Positions 60,895-64,000 of a stretch of 64,000 nucleotides of DNA are shown here, one piece after another. The stretch is taken from NCBI RefSeq assembly GCF_002549795.1, contig NZ_CP021435.1, positions 3,658,001 to 3,722,000 of the forward strand, written 5' to 3'. Below the pieces are notes generated by a model. That model did not search any database, was not told where the DNA came from, and saw nothing but the letters and a program-made list of their open reading frames with translations. The stretch is from Halomonas beimenensis. Its GTDB lineage: Bacteria > Pseudomonadota > Gammaproteobacteria > Pseudomonadales > Halomonadaceae. The position numbers and the translations under genes are program-made. How positions within the stretch are numbered: the first letter of the stretch is position 1; each line of letters opens with the position of its first letter.

Positions 60895-61803
60895 ATGGCC
60901 TGGCTGGAATACCTGCTTCCCCTGATCTTCCTCTTCCCCCTGGCAGCCACCGCGGTGATCGTGGTGGCCCTGCGCAACCTCCATGACGCCCGGGTCAGTT
61001 CCCCCTTCGACGCCCACCCGCTGCGCGAGCCCGGACAGTCGCTGCGCAACCGTCTCGACCGCGCCTTCGCCGGCCTGTTCCTCAACGGCGCCCTGGGCCC
61101 CATCGTCATCATGGTGCCACTGGTCTACGGCATGGGGCGCATGCTCTTCGCCCCGCAGCAGAACTGGCTCGAATGGACCTTCTACGGGGCCCTGTCGGCG
61201 GTGCTGGTGCTGGTGTTCTGCTTCCGACTGATCCGCGACTTCCAGCGCATTCGCCGACTCAAGCTGGGACTGGCCTGCGAACTGGCGGTGGGCCAGGAGC
61301 TCGAGCGGCTGATCCGCCCCGAGGCCCATCCCTACTACGTCTTTCACGACGTGCCCGGCGCCGACGATACCCTGGACCACGTCGCGGTGACGCCCCACGG
61401 CGTCTTCGTCATCGAAACCCGGGGCCGCACCCCGGCCGTCCTGCCCTCCGGCGAGGAGGACAACCGGGTCACGGTGGAGCGCGAGCGGCTTCGCTTCCCG
61501 AACGGGTTCGAGCGGCGCCCCATGCGCGAGACGCGTCGCGCGGTGCGCTGGCTGTCGGTGTGGCTGGAGCGGGAGCTGGGCCGGGTGGTGCCGGTGAAGG
61601 GCGTGCTGGCCCTGCCGGGCTGGCGGATCGCCGAGGCCGAGGCGGCCGAGGACCTGCTGGTGGTCAGCGGCGACGCCCTGGCCGATCGGCTGGCCGAGCA
61701 ACGCCTGGGCGTGCTCGACGATGCCACTCACGACGCCGTGATCGCCGCCCTCCACCGACGCGCCGGCGAGGCGACTCCCGCCGTGGCCACGGACCCCGCC
61801 TGA
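60895..61803 (+). CDS. membrane protein with NERD (nuclease-related) domain
   Basis: The 302-residue product has an N-terminal helix (about 4-26), two more helices (about 63-82 and 92-112) and a cytoplasmic NERD domain from about 120. The NERD signatures are GLACELAVGQELERLI, DDTLDHVAVTPHGVFVIETRG, and a C-terminal VKGVLALPGW. In typical members the last motif is IE-x-K; here it is ETR. NERD is a PD-(D/E)XK-like fold, but nuclease activity of such membrane forms is unproven. Confidence 0.85.
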   Translation: MAWLEYLLPLIFLFPLAATAVIVVALRNLHDARVSSPFDAHPLREPGQSLRNRLDRAFAGLFLNGALGPIVIMVPLVYGMGRMLFAPQQNWLEWTFYGALSAVLVLVFCFRLIRDFQRIRRLKLGLACELAVGQELERLIRPEAHPYYVFHDVPGADDTLDHVAVTPHGVFVIETRGRTPAVLPSGEEDNRVTVERERLRFPNGFERRPMRETRRAVRWLSVWLERELGRVVPVKGVLALPGWRIAEAEAAEDLLVVSGDALADRLAEQRLGVLDDATHDAVIAALHRRAGEATPAVATDPA

Positions 61804-61815
61804 TCTCGAGCGACC

Positions 61816-62658
61816 TCACTCGAAGGCCGCGATGCGGACCCGCGCCGCACAGCGGCCCCTCGCCTGCCGCACCAGGGTATCGGCGGCGGGGAAGCGTTCC
61901 AGGGCCTCGGCCTCGATGCCGATGCGCACCTCGGTCAGCAACCGCTGGCCGCGTCCCCGGCACACCAGGCGCAACGCTCGCCCCGTGCCCTGGCCGAAGG
62001 CGGCCTCGAAGGCGCCGATCAGGGCGTTGCGCGCCACCTCTCCGCCCCGGTGCTGCACCACGAAGTCGACGAAGGCGCTGTCGTTGACCGCCGCCTGGAG
62101 CGCCAGCGCGGTCGCGAAGTAGGCCTCGGCCGGCAGCGCCAGGCAGGCGGCATGCTTGGCATACTGGTATCGGTCCAGGCAGCTCGCCCGGCCGGGCATG
62201 TACCGGTCCAGCTCCCCCCCCAGCGCCTCGGGAAGCGCCAGTGCCGGGTGCGCCCGGCAGAAACCGCCGTCCGGCCGGGGTCGTTCGAGGAAACAGCCCT
62301 GTCGCCGCCACTCCCGACGCGTCACGCCCCGCTCCGCCCGCCGGGCCGGGCGCGACGGCCAGAGGCCGTGCAGCACGAAGCCGTCCTCGGTGCCCCGGCG
62401 CAACCTCGGCTCGCGGCACTCCCGCGGCGGCCGCGAGCGGCTGGCGCAGAAGCCGGGATGCCAGGTCAGCGCCAGGGTATGGTGATCGACGCCTTCGAGA
62501 GCCAGCCCATCGGCTCGGGGCTCTCCGGCCCCGATCACCAGGGCCAACCCCAGCCCGAGCGCCAGGACGACGGCGCGCCGGGGGGTGCACAATAACGCTT
62601 GCCAGCGAGGTGCCGGCGGATAATAATCCGTCGCCTTCGCAGGAGATGCCCTTTTCAT
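61816..62658 (-). CDS. rna: ribonuclease T2 family protein (RNase I-like)
   Basis: The product (about 280 residues) has a signal-like hydrophobic segment after a basic stretch and the RNase T2 fold colinear with E. coli RNase I: LALTWHPGFCASR, the first active-site block FVLHGLWPSRP, and the second block DRYQYAKHAAC. E. coli has YEYAKHGAC here, so the catalytic Glu is Gln and the Gly is Ala. Conserved cysteines are kept. Start choice is open; the ATG at 62658 avoids overlapping the divergent gene, but in-frame ATGs occur to 62703. Likely periplasmic. Confidence 0.85.
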   Translation of the reverse strand: MKRASPAKATDYYPPAPRWQALLCTPRRAVVLALGLGLALVIGAGEPRADGLALEGVDHHTLALTWHPGFCASRSRPPRECREPRLRRGTEDGFVLHGLWPSRPARRAERGVTRREWRRQGCFLERPRPDGGFCRAHPALALPEALGGELDRYMPGRASCLDRYQYAKHAACLALPAEAYFATALALQAAVNDSAFVDFVVQHRGGEVARNALIGAFEAAFGQGTGRALRLVCRGRGQRLLTEVRIGIEAEALERFPAADTLVRQARGRCAARVRIAAFE

Positions 62659-62662
62659 CGCC

Positions 62663-63472
62663 ATGAAACTCATCACGTTCGACGTATTTCGCACCCTCGG
62701 CATCCCGGGCGTGCGCTATATCAAGCCGGAGCGCATGTACGAGCACCTGGAGGAGATCCGCCAGGCCGACTGGCTGCTCTTCCCCGAGTACTGGCAGGTC
62801 AACGCCCTGGTCTACGGCCTCGGCGCGCGGATCTTCCCGAGCCTGGCCAGCTACCACCTGGGCCACGACAAGGTCCAGCAGACCCGCGCCTTCCAGGCCG
62901 TGTGCCCCGAGCACGTGCCGCCCACCGAGATCCGCGGCGCCTCCCGTGCCGCGCTCGACGACGTCGAGGCGCGGTTCGGCTATCCCTTCATCGCCAAGCG
63001 GATCAAGAGCGCCATGGGCGAGGGCGTGCGGCTGATCGACTCCCGGGCGACGCTGATCGAGCATGTCGCCGAGGAGCCGGTGCTCTATGCCCAGGCCCGC
63101 CTGCCCATCGACCGCGACCTGCGCATCGTGCTGGTCGGCGGCGAGGTGATCGCCGCCTACTGGCGCCACACCCCGCTGGGCGGCTATCGGGCCAATGTCA
63201 GCCAGGGCGGGCGCATCGAACATGCCGCGATCCCCGAGGCGGCCCTCGCCCTGGCCCGTCGCCTGGCCCGGGCGCTCCACATCGACCACGCCGGTTTCGA
63301 CATCGCCATGGTCGACGGCCATCCCTACGTCTTCGAGTTCAACCGGCTGTTCGGCAACCAGGGCATCGCCGACAGCAGCCGCCGTATCGGGGCGGCCATC
63401 CAGCGCGTCCTGGGCCTGGGCGACGACGATCGGGATCCGGACGGGGAGCCGCCGCTGCAGATGACGGCCTGA
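62663..63472 (+). CDS. ATP-grasp family protein (RimK-like)
   Basis: The 269-residue product has an N-terminal pre-ATP-grasp region and an ATP-grasp core: FGYPFIAKRIKSAMGEGVRLI (about 110-130), RDLRIVLVGGEVIAAYWR, SQGGRIEHAAIP and DIAMVDGHPYVFEFNRLFGNQG, which carries the metal-binding D, E and N. It resembles RimK/glutathione synthase-type ligases that join amino acids to a carboxylate. The substrates cannot be named. It is divergent from the RNase T2 gene and convergent with the dGTPase-like gene. Confidence 0.85.
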   Translation: MKLITFDVFRTLGIPGVRYIKPERMYEHLEEIRQADWLLFPEYWQVNALVYGLGARIFPSLASYHLGHDKVQQTRAFQAVCPEHVPPTEIRGASRAALDDVEARFGYPFIAKRIKSAMGEGVRLIDSRATLIEHVAEEPVLYAQARLPIDRDLRIVLVGGEVIAAYWRHTPLGGYRANVSQGGRIEHAAIPEAALALARRLARALHIDHAGFDIAMVDGHPYVFEFNRLFGNQGIADSSRRIGAAIQRVLGLGDDDRDPDGEPPLQMTA

Positions 63473-63478
63473 GCGCCG

Positions 63479-64000
63479 TCAGTCGCCCCTGAGGCGCCCG
63501 CCCATCTCCTGGGCCAGGTCCACCGCATAGTGGTCGGTCATGCCGCCGATGAAGTCGAGCATGCGCCGGTAGCTGTCGTAGAGCGACCAGGAGGGACGTG
63601 GCGTGTTCTCGCCGATCAGCGCCAGCACCCGCTGGTGCTTGAAGGTGGAGCGCCCGGTGTGGTGCAGCTCATGGGCGGCGCCGATGAAGGCCTCGAGGAG
63701 GATCCCCAACGTCGTATGAGCCCCGATCTCCAGCTTGGCCTTGCGCTCGTTGCGGAAGATGCGCTCCCGGGCCAGCTGCTTGGCGGACTTCACCCCCCAG
63801 TCCAGGTCCGGGTGGCAGAGCTCGAGCAGGTCCTGCTCCAGGCGGCCGCCCAGCAGCTCGCCCTCGTGCTGGACGAACACCTTGGCCACCTCGGTCACCG
63901 CCCGCTCCATGGCGGCCCCGCGCAGGGCGGCGACCCGGCGGCGCTGGGAGACCCCCTGCTGCTGCATGGTCGGGAAGTCCGGCGGCTCGCCGCCGGCGAT
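63479..64000 (-). CDS. dgt: dGTPase-like deoxynucleotide triphosphohydrolase, C-terminal part
   Basis: Only the last ~173 codons are in the window; the frame stays open through 64000, so the gene continues beyond the edge. The HD-domain N-terminal part is missing. The visible part matches the C-terminus of Dgt-like proteins: WGVKSAKQLARERIF, KLEIGAHTTLGILLEAFIGAAHELHH and the terminal YDSYRRMLDFIGGMTDHYAVDLAQEM. These enzymes hydrolyse dNTPs to the nucleoside and triphosphate. Confidence 0.9.
   Translation of the reverse strand: MAGGEPPDFPTMQQQGVSQRRRVAALRGAAMERAVTEVAKVFVQHEGELLGGRLEQDLLELCHPDLDWGVKSAKQLARERIFRNERKAKLEIGAHTTLGILLEAFIGAAHELHHTGRSTFKHQRVLALIGENTPRPSWSLYDSYRRMLDFIGGMTDHYAVDLAQEMGGRLRGD

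Overview
The window looks like a chromosomal segment of a high-G+C gammaproteobacterium, most likely a member of the Halomonadaceae (Halomonas-like). The grounds are gene order and protein style: secE-nusG-rplKAJL behind a tRNA block, coaX/birA next to an rrn operon, epd-pgk-fbaA near tktA and metK, LutABC, TRAP-TAXI transport, and E. coli-like versions of LigB, Epd, FbaB and RNase I. No marker was searched against a database, so the family assignment is inference.

Layout. 1-3600 (minus strand): the start of rplL, then rplJ, rplA, rplK, nusG, secE and tRNA-Trp behind a strong sigma-70 promoter, then a separate tRNA-Tyr/Gly/Thr operon with its own promoter and terminator; no tuf gene lies between them. 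3.7-5.5 kb: coaX and birA. 5.5-14.2 kb: a complete rrn operon on the minus strand (16S, tRNA-Ile, tRNA-Ala, 23S, 5S) with three promoter-like sites, boxA elements, a long stem-loop in the spacer and a run of terminators. A complete IS66-family element with a perfect 8-bp target duplication splits that terminator run. 14.2-18.9 kb: a lipoprotein with PPC-like repeats and the lutABC lactate oxidation operon. 19.2-23.3 kb: a divergent FadR/LldR-type regulator in one transcription unit with a DctB/DctD two-component pair. 23.2-34.7 kb: a YdjM-like hydrolase, gamma-carbonic anhydrase, an NSS symporter, prlC, a YheV-like zinc ribbon, a Na/Pi cotransporter, a TRAP-TAXI transporter and metF. 35-39 kb: an AEC carrier and a glutathione transferase separated by an IS481-family element inserted exactly in their overlapping stop codons, then a TetR regulator and a metallophosphoesterase. 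39-47 kb: a GGDEF protein, ahcY, ligB, metK and tktA. 47.2-49.1 kb: an AT-rich two-gene foreign islet. 49.2-54.9 kb: class I aldolase, two Hsp20 proteins, epd, pgk and class II aldolase. 55-64 kb: a CaCA exchanger, HAD phosphatase, RCK potassium channel, small membrane protein, YciH, sirtuin, NERD protein, RNase T2, ATP-grasp enzyme and the C-terminal part of a dGTPase-like protein.

How the parts work together. A short operator palindrome (TTGGT/ACCAA) occurs on both sides of the lutA/lldR divergence, which suggests autoregulated control of lactate oxidation. The sigma-54 activator DctD encoded in the same unit as LldR has a plausible target inside the window: a near-consensus -24/-12 promoter with upstream palindromes in front of the TRAP-TAXI operon. 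Two sigma-32-like promoters precede prlC and the Hsp20 pair. metF, metK and ahcY cover parts of the methyl cycle; tktA, epd, pgk and the two aldolases form a central carbon cluster.

The least explained element is the islet at 47.2-49.1 kb: a 148-residue protein of unknown family overlapping a 425-residue protein whose C-terminus resembles ImmA/IrrE but has no HExxH zinc motif.
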